Below, in pieces: positions 26,836 through 34,922 of a DNA stretch of 64,000 nucleotides (its first letter is position 1; every line of letters begins with the position of its first letter). The stretch spans positions 1-64,000 of the forward strand of contig DATHDZ010000341.1 in assembly GCA_035318785.1 (NCBI GenBank), in the 5' to 3' direction. The notes below the pieces were generated by a model, which saw only the letters and a program-made list of their open reading frames with translations, was not told the origin of the DNA and did no database searches. A program made the translations under genes and the position numbers. This DNA is from CAIYRG01 sp035318785. Lineage in GTDB: Bacteria; Pseudomonadota; Alphaproteobacteria; Micropepsales; Micropepsaceae.

Positions 26836-27831
26836 ATGGCAGATACACGAATCGCCGTCATCGACGATTGGCAGAACGCTGCGCGCGAGGTGGCCGATTG
26901 GTCGGGCCTGCAGAAGCGCGCTGAAGTGGTCTTCTTTCAGCGGCATTATCCGGCAGGGGAAGAGGATGCGGCGGTCCGCGACCTCAAGGATTTCGATGTC
27001 CTGCTCCTTACCCGCGAGCGTTCGAGCTTCCCCGAATCCCTCATCGCGCGCCTTCCCCGGCTGAAAATGATGTCGCTGACCGGTTCGCGCGCGCCCAACG
27101 TGGATCAGGACGCGTGCACCAAACGCGGCATTATCTGCACCATGACCTCCGGCGGGCACTCGCCCGCGCCTGCGGCGGAAATGGCGCTGGCGTTGCTGCT
27201 TGCGGCGGCGCGGCAGATTCCGGCTGGGGATGCCGCCATGCGGGCCGGCCGTTTCCAGGAAGGCATCCGCCCTGGCATCAATCTCGAAGGACGCACGCTG
27301 GGCATTGTCGGGCTCGGGCGCATCGGGGCCTATATGGCGCGATATGGCAAGGCGCTCGGCATGCGGGTGATCGCGTGGAGCCAAAACCTCACCGACGAAA
27401 GAGCCAGGGACGCCGGCGCCGAACGCGTGGACAAGGAACGGCTCTTCTCCGAGGCGGATGCTGTCACCGTGCATCTCGTGCTCGGACCGCGTTCGCGCGG
27501 GCTGATCGGCGCGGCCGATTTCGCGCGCATGAAAAAAGGCGCGATCTTCGTCAACACATCGCGCGGACCGATCGTCGATGAGGCGGCGCTGGTCGCCGCC
27601 TCACGCGAGGGGCGGATTTTCGCCGCGCTCGATGTCTACGATACGGAGCCGCTTCCCGCGGACAATCCGTTCCGCAATCTACCCAACACTGTTCTCACCC
27701 CGCATCTGGGGTTCACCACGGTGGAGGGCTTGGGCGTGTTCTATGAACATGCCATCGACAACATTCTCGCGTTCCTCGACGGCAAGCCGAAAAACATGGC
27801 CAACCCGGAGGCGTTGAAACGCGCGCAATAG
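26836..27831 (+). CDS. D-2-hydroxyacid dehydrogenase family protein (NAD-dependent)
   Basis: 331 residues of the D-isomer-specific 2-hydroxyacid dehydrogenase family, which interconverts 2-ketoacids and D-2-hydroxyacids, as in glycerate, phosphoglycerate and formate relatives. The Rossmann loop GIVGLGRIGAYMARYGKALG lies near residues 155-175; the catalytic Arg is in FVNTSRGPIVDE, the Glu in YDTEPLP, and the His in TPHLGFTT. The ATG at 26836 follows GAGGGCGGGG; the 43 codons upstream in frame are not conserved-looking. The substrate is unknown. It converges on leuA. Confidence 0.9.
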   Translation: MADTRIAVIDDWQNAAREVADWSGLQKRAEVVFFQRHYPAGEEDAAVRDLKDFDVLLLTRERSSFPESLIARLPRLKMMSLTGSRAPNVDQDACTKRGIICTMTSGGHSPAPAAEMALALLLAAARQIPAGDAAMRAGRFQEGIRPGINLEGRTLGIVGLGRIGAYMARYGKALGMRVIAWSQNLTDERARDAGAERVDKERLFSEADAVTVHLVLGPRSRGLIGAADFARMKKGAIFVNTSRGPIVDEAALVAASREGRIFAALDVYDTEPLPADNPFRNLPNTVLTPHLGFTTVEGLGVFYEHAIDNILAFLDGKPKNMANPEALKRAQ

Positions 27832-27842
27832 CGGACACATCG

Positions 27843-27900
27843 TTATTCCGGCCAGTTCAGCGCCTCCGCCAACGCACGCCCTAAGATTTGGATAGAGTCC
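27843..27900 (-). pseudogene. Remnant of an amidohydrolase 3' end
   Basis: 27843-27887 on the minus strand reads ILGRALAEALNWPE then a stop, nearly identical in DNA (41 bases with one mismatch) to the end of the intact amidohydrolase at 30056-30096. Upstream of this the similarity stops at once, leaving no gene. It is therefore a scrap of a duplicated or deleted homologue, located between the dehydrogenase and the 3' end of leuA. Confidence 0.7.
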
Positions 27901-27924
27901 GACCACCGGAGAAGCCGCCTTCCG

Positions 27925-29586
27925 TCATGCATGGCGGGCACGTCCGGCGATGCTGGTGAGGGCTCGGAGTGAGGCGCTGACGATGTTCCGATCTATCTCA
28001 ACGCCAAAAATCGTCCTGCCGTTCGGCAGCCCGGCTTCGACATAGGCCGCTGCCTGCGCATCGGATCCCGCACCAAGCGCGTGCTCGTGATAGGCGAGCA
28101 CGGCGATATCGGCGATGCCGGCGCGCCGTAGCGCATCGACGAACGCATCGAGCGGGCCGCTGCCATGGCCTTCGATGATGCGCTCGTCGCCGCGATCCAT
28201 GATCGTCGCATGGATCGTGCGCCCGTTGGCATTGGGAAAGGTGCGGTATTCGACGAGATCGATCTCGCCCTCACCGCGATATTTCTGGCAAAACATGGTC
28301 CAGATATCCGACGAGCTGGCCTCCTTGCCGGTGCTTTCGGTCCAGTCCTGGACGATGCGGCTGAATTCGACCTGAAGCGCGCGCGGCAGCTCGAGACCAT
28401 GGTCGGTCTTCAGCAAATAGGCGACGCCGCCCTTTCCCGACTGGCTGTTGACGCGGATTACCGCGTCGTAGGTGCGGCCGAGATCCTTTGGATCGATTGG
28501 GAGGTAGGGCACTTCCCAGAGCTCGTCGTTGCGCTTGGCAAGCGCCTCGAATCCCTTCTTGATCGCGTCCTGGTGCGAGCCTGAAAATGCCGTGAAAACC
28601 AATTCGCCCGCATAGGGATGGCGGGGATGCACCGGCAGCCGGTTGCAATACTCGACCGTCTCGACGATCGCATCGATGTCGGCGATGGTCAGCTTGGGAT
28701 CGACGCCCTGGCTGTAGAGATTCAGCGCCAGCGTCATGAGGTCGACATTGCCGGTGCGTTCGCCATTACCGAACAGCGTGCCTTCGACCCGCTCGGCGCC
28801 GGCCAGGACGGCGAGTTCGGCCGCCGCGACTCCCGTGCCGCGATCGTTGTGCGGATGCACCGACAGCACGAACCGGTCCCGGCCAGTAATGTGGCGGCCG
28901 AACCACTCAATCTGGTCCGCATAGACATTGGGCGTCGCCATCTCGACTGTTGCGGGCAAGTTCAGAATCGCCTTTTTCGTCGGCATCGAACCCCAGGTTT
29001 CGAGCACCGCCTCGCAGATCTCGACCGCAAAATCGAGCTCGGTACCGGTGAAGCTCTCCGGCGAGTATTGGTAGATGATCTCAGTGCCGGACACTGCGGA
29101 CGCCAGATCGCCGATTAGCTTGGCACCGGTCACCGCGATGTCGATGATTCCGGCACGATCCTGCCCGAATACGACGCGGCGCTGCAGCTCGGAAGTCGAG
29201 TTGTAGAGATGCACTATCGCTCGTTGCGACCCCGCAATGGCATCGAATGTTCGTCGGATCAGCTCGGAGCGCGACTGCGTCAGAACCTGGATGGTGACAT
29301 CCTTGGGCACGAGATCGCCCTCGATCAGCTCGCGCACGAAATCGAAATCCGTCTGCGAAGCGGCGGGAAAGCCAACTTCGATCTCCTTGAAGCCGAGCTT
29401 GACCAGAAGATCGAACATGCGGCGCTTGCGCTCGGCACCCATGGGCTCGACGAGCGCCTGGTTGCCGTCGCGTAGATCGACGCTACACCAGATAGGTGCC
29501 CGTTCGATCGTACGGGAAGGCCAGGTGCGGTCGGTTAGATCGACAGGCTGGAATGGGCGGTACTTGTGAACAGGCATGCTTGCCAT
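27925..29586 (-). CDS. leuA: 2-isopropylmalate synthase LeuA
   Basis: Catalyses the first committed step of leucine biosynthesis: acetyl-CoA plus 2-oxoisovalerate to 2-isopropylmalate. At 553 residues it is the long alpha-type form. The DRE-TIM barrel motif RDGNQAL sits near residue 40, SVHPHNDRGTGVA near 240 carries the metal-binding His pair, and NGERTGNVDLMT follows. The last 120 residues form the LeuA dimer regulatory domain for leucine feedback. AGGAG lies 7 bases before the ATG. Expression is probably also controlled by a leucine-rich leader peptide upstream (29771-29818). Confidence 0.95.
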   Translation of the reverse strand: MASMPVHKYRPFQPVDLTDRTWPSRTIERAPIWCSVDLRDGNQALVEPMGAERKRRMFDLLVKLGFKEIEVGFPAASQTDFDFVRELIEGDLVPKDVTIQVLTQSRSELIRRTFDAIAGSQRAIVHLYNSTSELQRRVVFGQDRAGIIDIAVTGAKLIGDLASAVSGTEIIYQYSPESFTGTELDFAVEICEAVLETWGSMPTKKAILNLPATVEMATPNVYADQIEWFGRHITGRDRFVLSVHPHNDRGTGVAAAELAVLAGAERVEGTLFGNGERTGNVDLMTLALNLYSQGVDPKLTIADIDAIVETVEYCNRLPVHPRHPYAGELVFTAFSGSHQDAIKKGFEALAKRNDELWEVPYLPIDPKDLGRTYDAVIRVNSQSGKGGVAYLLKTDHGLELPRALQVEFSRIVQDWTESTGKEASSSDIWTMFCQKYRGEGEIDLVEYRTFPNANGRTIHATIMDRGDERIIEGHGSGPLDAFVDALRRAGIADIAVLAYHEHALGAGSDAQAAAYVEAGLPNGRTIFGVEIDRNIVSASLRALTSIAGRARHA

Positions 29587-29761
29587 GGCAGAACTCCTGA
29601 TGCGATTGCGACGCGGGATTGTGAGCGGTCGACCGCTGCTATCAGCAACGGCCGGTGCTAAGTCGCGCGAAGAACCCGGTCAGGAGAGACCCAGGGCGGC
29701 ATGGAAGAGGGAACACGGGAGCGACGAGCCTTTCAGGCGAACTTGAGACGACAGCGAATCG

Positions 29762-29782
29762 CCGGCGCGGTCAACGCGCCGG
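29762..29782 (-). promoter_or_regulatory. Hairpin over the end of the leuA leader peptide
   Basis: CCGGCGCG (29762-29769) and CGCGCCGG (29775-29782) pair around a 5-base loop and cover the leader peptide's last codons and stop. Further hairpins lie before leuA, for example GAGCGGTCGACCGCTC near 29618. No U-tract typical of an intrinsic terminator is seen, so the attenuation mechanism is undetermined. Confidence 0.5.
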
Positions 29783-29818
29783 GAGGCTAAGTCGGAGTTG
29801 GCTCAGGTTCGTGCTCAT
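29771..29818 (-). CDS. leuA leader peptide (15 residues, 4 Leu)
   Basis: The frame reads MSTNLSQLRLSLPAR then TGA. Leu is at codons 5, 8, 10 and 12, that is 4 of 15 residues, with CTG, CTC, CTT and CTC codons. It is on the same strand as leuA and about 185 bases upstream. The predicted promoter places transcription start within a few bases of the ATG (or of the GTG just before it), so the message would be leaderless, as known for the trp leader of Sinorhizobium. Ribosome stalling at Leu codons would sense charged leucyl-tRNA. Confidence 0.65.
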   Translation of the reverse strand: MSTNLSQLRLSLPAR

Positions 29819-29828
29819 CACGGCTTTG

Positions 29829-29857
29829 TACATAGCGACCGGACCCGCGCGCGTCAA
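29829..29857 (-). promoter_or_regulatory. Predicted leuA promoter
   Basis: Minus strand TTGACG (29857-29852), a 17-base spacer, TATGTA (29834-29829). Transcription would begin near 29822, at or next to the leader peptide start codon. Between this promoter and the amidohydrolase end (29858-30046) I see no further gene or clear element. Confidence 0.6.
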
Positions 29858-30046
29858 TTCGCCTCAAGTCCGTCCGGCGCACCTGGGACTGATACTCCGA
29901 ACGCGCCAAGTTCCTTGAGCACGAGTTTCTCTGCTCTCACGTCTCGCCCGCTGCAATTTAGCCGCCTCGGGGGTCTTCTGGCGCAAGATGTTGCGCTTGA
30001 GGCCCAGCAATTTGCGCAGTGCGAATCTGCGCCGAGCGCGGCGCGC

Positions 30047-30886
30047 TCAACGCGTTTCCGGCCAGTTCAGCGCCTCCGCCAACGCACGCCCCAAGATCCA
30101 CTCCTTGTCTTCGTTGGAGAGGAAATCGAGCGCATGCCGGAAGAGATCGAGGCATTCGCTGTAGCTGCTGGTAAGCCGGCTAAGGTCTGCGCCCCACAAC
30201 ATCCGTCGCTGGCCGTAAGCATCATAGATACGGCGCAGATGTTGATGCAGATCGTTAAACGGATAGGGTTCGTTGGAGAAGCATGGTGCCGACGAGACCA
30301 TGACCGTGACGTTGGGATATCGCGCAAGCGTTAGCAGCTCGTCGATGCCGGCAAACGCCTCTTTCCCTCGAATATCCAGCGGACACCCCATATGGGGGAT
30401 AAGGATTTTCAGTTTCGGATGACGCAACAGAACCGGGCTCAGTCGGTTCACATTCCCAGGCACAAGCGCCATGACGGGAAGCGCAAGCGAAGCGCATTCC
30501 GCCCAGAACCAATCGAGCGAACCATCGTCAAGCCAGTCGATGAACGGCTTGACGTGGAACGACATGCGCACGCCGAGCATGTGCTTGTGATCTAACCAGC
30601 CCGCGAGTTGCCGCTGGGCGTCCGGCGCTCTCGCGTCAAACCGTCCGACCACAGCAAAGCGCGTCGGATAACGGGAGGCCATCGCAAGCGCCCACTCGTT
30701 GCTCTCGCCCGCCCAGGTGGGAGGAACGATGACGGCACGGTCGACTCCGGCGGCATCCATCTTGGTAAGCATCTCTTCGGCGGAGAACCCGTTCGGCCGG
30801 TGGGGCGGGCGCGCCTGCGGCTTCGGCCAGGGCCGATCGGGCCGTTCCGCTTCCCACAGATGAACCTGAGCATCGGTCACGAGCAT
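30047..30886 (-). CDS. Amidohydrolase family 2 (TIM-barrel) protein
   Basis: 279 residues of the amidohydrolase-2 group, which includes lactonases, decarboxylases and hydrolases of aromatic ring-cleavage products. Visible metal-site positions are D-x-H in DAQVHLW at the start, VRMSFHVKP mid-protein, IPHMG, and LWGADLSRL near the end. The intact C-terminus ILGRALAEALNWPETR is the source of the scrap found at 27843. I chose the ATG at 30886; the longer frame to 30922 adds an unlikely N-terminus. It is divergent from the monooxygenase/TTT locus that follows and probably belongs to the same catabolic pathway. Confidence 0.83.
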   Translation of the reverse strand: MLVTDAQVHLWEAERPDRPWPKPQARPPHRPNGFSAEEMLTKMDAAGVDRAVIVPPTWAGESNEWALAMASRYPTRFAVVGRFDARAPDAQRQLAGWLDHKHMLGVRMSFHVKPFIDWLDDGSLDWFWAECASLALPVMALVPGNVNRLSPVLLRHPKLKILIPHMGCPLDIRGKEAFAGIDELLTLARYPNVTVMVSSAPCFSNEPYPFNDLHQHLRRIYDAYGQRRMLWGADLSRLTSSYSECLDLFRHALDFLSNEDKEWILGRALAEALNWPETR

Positions 30887-31030
30887 TCGGCCTGCTCCCT
30901 TATGCGCGGCACAGTGAGCCATCCTTCAAGAGATTGACAGACGTCTGATGATCTGTAAATGTTGCGCCTATCGGAGGTGCCCCCCAGGGAGAGCGCCCCA
31001 TTGTGGATGGAAGCAAAACGGGAGGTCACC

Positions 31031-31957
31031 TTGAGCGTCGCCATGGACAAACTGCAGAAGGTCAATGTTTCCATGATGAACGCGGTCCATGACCTGCCAT
31101 TGCTGGTGGCGAGGGACGAAGGCTTCTTCAGAGATGAAGGCCTCGACGTGAACATCCTGAAGACGCCTGGCACCGGGCAGCACGGCTCGGACCATCAGGC
31201 GCTGCGGGACAATATCTTCTCGCGCACGATGGAATCCCTCTACGAGGACGGAGCGTGCGACCAGTTCCGCATGTGCGAATGGGGCATCATGAAGCGCGCC
31301 GTCGAATCCAACCTCGACCTGGATGCCAAACATCGCCCGGCCAAGATTGTCGCGCTCGGCTCTGCCATGTCGTCCTTCGCGATCGTGACCGATCCGAACG
31401 CCGGCATCTATGAGCCGGAGCAGCTGAAGAATGTTCCCATCTCCGTCAGCCCGTTTAACGGCTCCCACTTCACCATGCTGAAGATGATGGACGGATTTCT
31501 GAAGCGCGACGAGATCAAATGGACGAACGCCGGAACCCACAAGGAACGCCTGGAAGCCTTGCGTGCCGGCACGGTCAAGGCTGCAAGCTTGCAGGAGCCG
31601 TGGATCAGCGTCGCCGAAGCGCAAGGCTGTCGCGTCCTGATCGAGAGTCATTCGACCCGCAGCGAAGCGGCCGGAGACGAGCTTGACGGTCCGACGCTGG
31701 CAAAGATGTTCAGGGCCGAAGCGCGTGCTGCCGAGGCGATCAACAAGAACCCTGGGAAATATGCGCATTATCTTCTCGAAGAGGCTGGCGGCGCCCTCGC
31801 GCCGGGAGACCTCAAGCTGTCGCGCATGTTGAACGCGCCGCCCGTGCCCTACACGCGCGATCGCTTCAACGACAATTACCAATGGACCCTGAGCTGGGGC
31901 CTGGTTCCGCCCGGCGCGACCTACGAAAACACGGTATCCAACCGCGCTTGGCAATAA
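31031..31957 (+). CDS. Periplasmic-binding-fold (NMT1/ThiY-like) protein without signal peptide
   Basis: About 308 residues with the class II binding-protein fold: VSMMNAVHDLPLLVARDEGFFRDEGLDVN at the start, then a hinge region with AIVTDPNAGIYEPEQLKN and SPFNGSHFTMLKMM, and ALRAGTVKAASLQEPW. No hydrophobic leader or Tat motif is present, and no ABC permease or ATPase lies nearby, so it is probably a cytosolic enzyme or sensor rather than a transporter component; 4,5-dihydroxyphthalate decarboxylase is a known enzyme of this fold. Start: TTG 31031 follows GGAGGT at good spacing; ATG 31043 is the alternative. The MarR gene starts 6 bases after its stop. Confidence 0.72.
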   Translation: MSVAMDKLQKVNVSMMNAVHDLPLLVARDEGFFRDEGLDVNILKTPGTGQHGSDHQALRDNIFSRTMESLYEDGACDQFRMCEWGIMKRAVESNLDLDAKHRPAKIVALGSAMSSFAIVTDPNAGIYEPEQLKNVPISVSPFNGSHFTMLKMMDGFLKRDEIKWTNAGTHKERLEALRAGTVKAASLQEPWISVAEAQGCRVLIESHSTRSEAAGDELDGPTLAKMFRAEARAAEAINKNPGKYAHYLLEEAGGALAPGDLKLSRMLNAPPVPYTRDRFNDNYQWTLSWGLVPPGATYENTVSNRAWQ

Positions 31958-31963
31958 AATCGC

Positions 31964-32479
31964 GTGGCGCCGTCGTCGAAAAGCTCGCTTGAAGAACTTT
32001 ATCAGCGGCCTGGATTCCTGATTCGTCGAGCACAGCAAATTGCGGTGTCGCTCTTCCTTGAGGAAACCGGGGAGCTCGGCATCACCAACACCCAATATGG
32101 CATCTTGATGGTGCTCCACGACCGGCCGGGCATCGATCAGATCTCTTTGGCCAAGCTGCTTGGTCTTGATCGTTCGACCACGGGAATGGTGCTGGGCAAG
32201 CTCGAAAAGGCAGGCCTCGTCGGGCGCTTCATCGGAACGCATGATCGGAGGAGGCGCAATTTGGCGCTCACCAGCGACGGCCAAGCCATGCTCCAACGCC
32301 TTGCCGAGCCCGCGCGCCGGGCACAGGTGCAAGTCCTGTCACCCTTCACAGCTGAGGAACGGACGATGTTCCTTGCTTTGCTGGAGAAGTTTGTCGGCAA
32401 ATTCAACGGCTCGACGCGGGTTCCCATCGAAGCCCGTCGTAGAATCGGCGAGCGGGCGATCGATCCATCGCATCGATGA
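31964..32479 (+). CDS. MarR-family transcriptional regulator
   Basis: 171 residues from a GTG. The winged helix is clear: TNTQYGILMVLHDRPGIDQI, helix-turn-helix QISLAKLLGLDRSTTGMVL with recognition helix, and wing LVGRFIGTHDRRRRNLALT, with dimerisation helices at both ends. MarR proteins commonly bind phenolic ligands and repress neighbouring catabolic or efflux genes. The position between the binding-fold protein and a flavin monooxygenase, overlapping the latter by 4 bases, suggests control of this locus by its substrate. Confidence 0.9.
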   Translation: MAPSSKSSLEELYQRPGFLIRRAQQIAVSLFLEETGELGITNTQYGILMVLHDRPGIDQISLAKLLGLDRSTTGMVLGKLEKAGLVGRFIGTHDRRRRNLALTSDGQAMLQRLAEPARRAQVQVLSPFTAEERTMFLALLEKFVGKFNGSTRVPIEARRRIGERAIDPSHR

Positions 32480-33714
32480 TTGCCCGGGACATCGCCATTG
32501 TCGGCGCCGGAATTGGCGGCCTTGCGCTCGCGCTTGGGCTGCACCAGCGCGGCCTCCCCTCTCGCATCTATGAGGTCGCGTCCGAGCTTAAGGAGCTCGG
32601 GGTCGGCATCACCATCCTTCCCCATGCGATGCGTGAGCTCAGTGCGCTGGGTCTGCAGGACAAGATTGTCGCTGCTGGCGTCGCGAACACGCAGAGCGCC
32701 TTTTTCAACCGCTTCGGCCAACTCCTCTATAAGGAGACGCGGGGCACCAATGCCGGCTATGCCTATCCGGAGGTCGGGGTCCATCGCGGGCGTCTGCACA
32801 CCATTCTCTACGAAGCAGCGAAGGCGCGGCTGGGCGCGGAAAATATCGTCACCAACCGCCGCTGCGTCGGCGTCGACCAGGACGCGGATGGCGCCACCCT
32901 CTTATTGCAGGAGACCACCAGCGGCAAGAACTTGCCCCCGGTGCGCGCCGGTATCGTGCTGGCCTGCGATGGCATCAATTCCGCGGTGCGCCGCCAATTC
33001 TATCCGAACGAGGAATTGGCGTTCGAGGGCATCAACACCTGGCGCGGCGTGGCGCGGACCAAACCCATCCTCGACGGGCACACCTATATTCGGATCGGTT
33101 CGATCAAGACCGGAAAGCTGGTGATCTATCCCATCCTCGACAATGTCGACGGAAAGGGAACGCAGCTCGTCAATTTTACCAGCGAGGTGCCGCTTTTCGG
33201 CAGACCGAAGAACGATTGGAACAAGCCCGCGACGCTGGAGAATTTCTTGCCGGTTTATGAGTCCTGGCGTTTCGATTGGCTCGACGTTCCCCAGCTTCTG
33301 AGGAATTTGGAAGTCGTGCTGGAATATCCGATGGTCGACCGCGATCCGATTCTGCGATGGACCTTCGGCCGCATCACGCTGGTGGGCGATGCCGCCCATC
33401 CCATGTATCCGAGGGGCTCGAACGGTTCTGCCCAAGCGCTCATCGATGCACGCGTTCTCTGCGATCTGATCAAATCGAGCGATGATCCGGTTGCGGCGCT
33501 GGCAGCCTATGAACAGGCGCGCCTCGGCCCGACCAACAATATCGTGCGCACCAACCGCACGACGCCGCCCGATTTCATCAATATCAAAGTCGAAGAGCTG
33601 ACCGGCGACCGGCCCTTCGACGATCTGGACAAATATATCAGCCAAGACGAGTTGCGCGCGCTTTCCGACAACTACAAGCGCATCGCCGGTTTCGGGCAGC
33701 CGGACATGGCGTGA
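32476..33714 (+). CDS. FAD-dependent aromatic monooxygenase (group A)
   Basis: A 412-residue single-component flavin hydroxylase. It has the dinucleotide loop IVGAGIGGLALALGL at residues 8-22, the DG motif LACDGINSAVR near 160, and GD motif TLVGDAAHPMYPRGSNG near 300. Family members such as salicylate, 6-hydroxynicotinate and 3-hydroxybenzoate hydroxylases use NAD(P)H and O2 to hydroxylate aromatic or heteroaromatic rings; the substrate here is unknown. It overlaps marR by 4 bases and is followed after 131 bases by tctC genes, consistent with uptake of its substrate as an organic acid. Confidence 0.9.
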   Translation: MIARDIAIVGAGIGGLALALGLHQRGLPSRIYEVASELKELGVGITILPHAMRELSALGLQDKIVAAGVANTQSAFFNRFGQLLYKETRGTNAGYAYPEVGVHRGRLHTILYEAAKARLGAENIVTNRRCVGVDQDADGATLLLQETTSGKNLPPVRAGIVLACDGINSAVRRQFYPNEELAFEGINTWRGVARTKPILDGHTYIRIGSIKTGKLVIYPILDNVDGKGTQLVNFTSEVPLFGRPKNDWNKPATLENFLPVYESWRFDWLDVPQLLRNLEVVLEYPMVDRDPILRWTFGRITLVGDAAHPMYPRGSNGSAQALIDARVLCDLIKSSDDPVAALAAYEQARLGPTNNIVRTNRTTPPDFINIKVEELTGDRPFDDLDKYISQDELRALSDNYKRIAGFGQPDMA

Positions 33715-33753
33715 AGGTCACGGGAGCCCTCAGCAGAATGTGATGTTTCGGTG

Positions 33754-33825
33754 CGGGAAAATCCCCTGCCCGTCGGGTTTCCCGGCTTGAAGACGAACCT
33801 ACCGGTCTAGGTTTGCCTGCGTCTT
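33754..33825 (+). promoter_or_regulatory. Two hairpins before the first tctC gene
   Basis: CGGGAAA (33754-33760) pairs with TTTCCCG (33778-33784); AAGACG with AACCTA (33790-33801) pairs with TAGGTT (33808-33813) and CGTCTT (33820-33825). Neither is followed by a U-tract. They could stabilise or separate expression of the transporter genes from the monooxygenase. Confidence 0.4.
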
Positions 33826-33872
33826 GAAGGTACGCTCCGGCGGAAATGTCCCGAGCCGCGCCCCGATACAGC

Positions 33873-34856
33873 ATGGTCAAATTCTCTCGCCGCGATGTCG
33901 TTCGCGCCGGGATTGGCGCTTCCCTGATTCTTGCGCCGCGCGTGGCTTGGGCCGCGCCCAGCGGGTTTCCCGTGAAGAACATCCAATTCATCATTCCCTA
34001 TGCGCCTGGCGGCGGCTTCGATTCCTATGTTCGCTTCATCTCGCCGGTGATCGAGCAGCACCTGCCCAACCGCATCAGCATCGTTCCGATCAATGTCACG
34101 GCCGGCAGCGGCGCGCGCGGCATCAGCCAACTCTACCGTGCCAAACCGGACGGCTATACAATCGGGATTTTCGACGTGCCGGGCATGTTCATCCAGCAGG
34201 CGCTGCAGGGAAACAACGCTTACGACCTTTCGAAATTCGCCTGGATCGGCTGCATGGGCGAAGGCGAGCGTTACCTCGTCGGCGTCGGCGCGAATTCGCC
34301 GCTCAAAACTTACGCGGATCTGCAGACGCTCTCGGCCAAACGTCCGGTGAAGTTCGCCGTCACGGGCCTCGAAGGCACCGCCACCGCCGCGGCCATTGTC
34401 GGTACCGAGGTGCTCGGCATAAAGCGGCAATTGATCACCGGCTATCGCGGCTCGAGCGATTACATCGTTGCGGCGATCCGCGGCGATTCCGATGCCGTCA
34501 TCTCCGCGACATCCACCATGATGCGTTTCGCCCGTGCGGGTCAACTTCGCATCCTCGCCTCTTTCGAGACGCATGCGACGATTCCCGGCATTCCTGATGC
34601 GACGAGCCTGGGCAAGCCGGAGCTAGACCAGATTACCGTGGACCGGCCCGTGGCCGCGGCGCCGGGCACGCCGCCTGAGATTCAGAACATCCTGTCCGGT
34701 GCACTGGCAAAAGCTCTGGCCGATCCAAAAGTGGTCGCCTGGGCAAAGGAAAACGACATCGTGATGAAGCCGAACACGCCGCAGGAAGCAGCGGCCTTGG
34801 TGGCCCGGCAACACGCGTTTTTCGACCATTGGAAGAAATATCTGGTGAACGGGTGA
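33873..34856 (+). CDS. TctC-type substrate-binding protein (TTT system), copy 1
   Basis: About 327 residues of the Bug/TctC family, the periplasmic receptor of tripartite tricarboxylate transporters. The N-terminus KFSRRDVVRAGIGASLIL followed by APRVAWA looks like a Tat signal. Typical core segments are NIQFIIPYAPGGGFDSYVR, the ligand-loop IVPINVTAGSGARGISQLYR, and KPDGYTIGI. I chose ATG 33873; the upstream start at 33846 lengthens the leader. Closely related to the next gene, it forms a tandem pair feeding TctAB. Confidence 0.88.
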   Translation: MVKFSRRDVVRAGIGASLILAPRVAWAAPSGFPVKNIQFIIPYAPGGGFDSYVRFISPVIEQHLPNRISIVPINVTAGSGARGISQLYRAKPDGYTIGIFDVPGMFIQQALQGNNAYDLSKFAWIGCMGEGERYLVGVGANSPLKTYADLQTLSAKRPVKFAVTGLEGTATAAAIVGTEVLGIKRQLITGYRGSSDYIVAAIRGDSDAVISATSTMMRFARAGQLRILASFETHATIPGIPDATSLGKPELDQITVDRPVAAAPGTPPEIQNILSGALAKALADPKVVAWAKENDIVMKPNTPQEAAALVARQHAFFDHWKKYLVNG

Positions 34857-34922
34857 GCGCTATTTACCGTTGCATCATTCGTTAGGGACGACTTTATGGC
34901 GGGAAGACCAGGGAGCAAAAAT

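Noticed and set aside
29655..30334. Plus-strand frames over the leuA leader
   Set aside because: No ribosome sites; composition reflects the leader and the amidohydrolase shadow.
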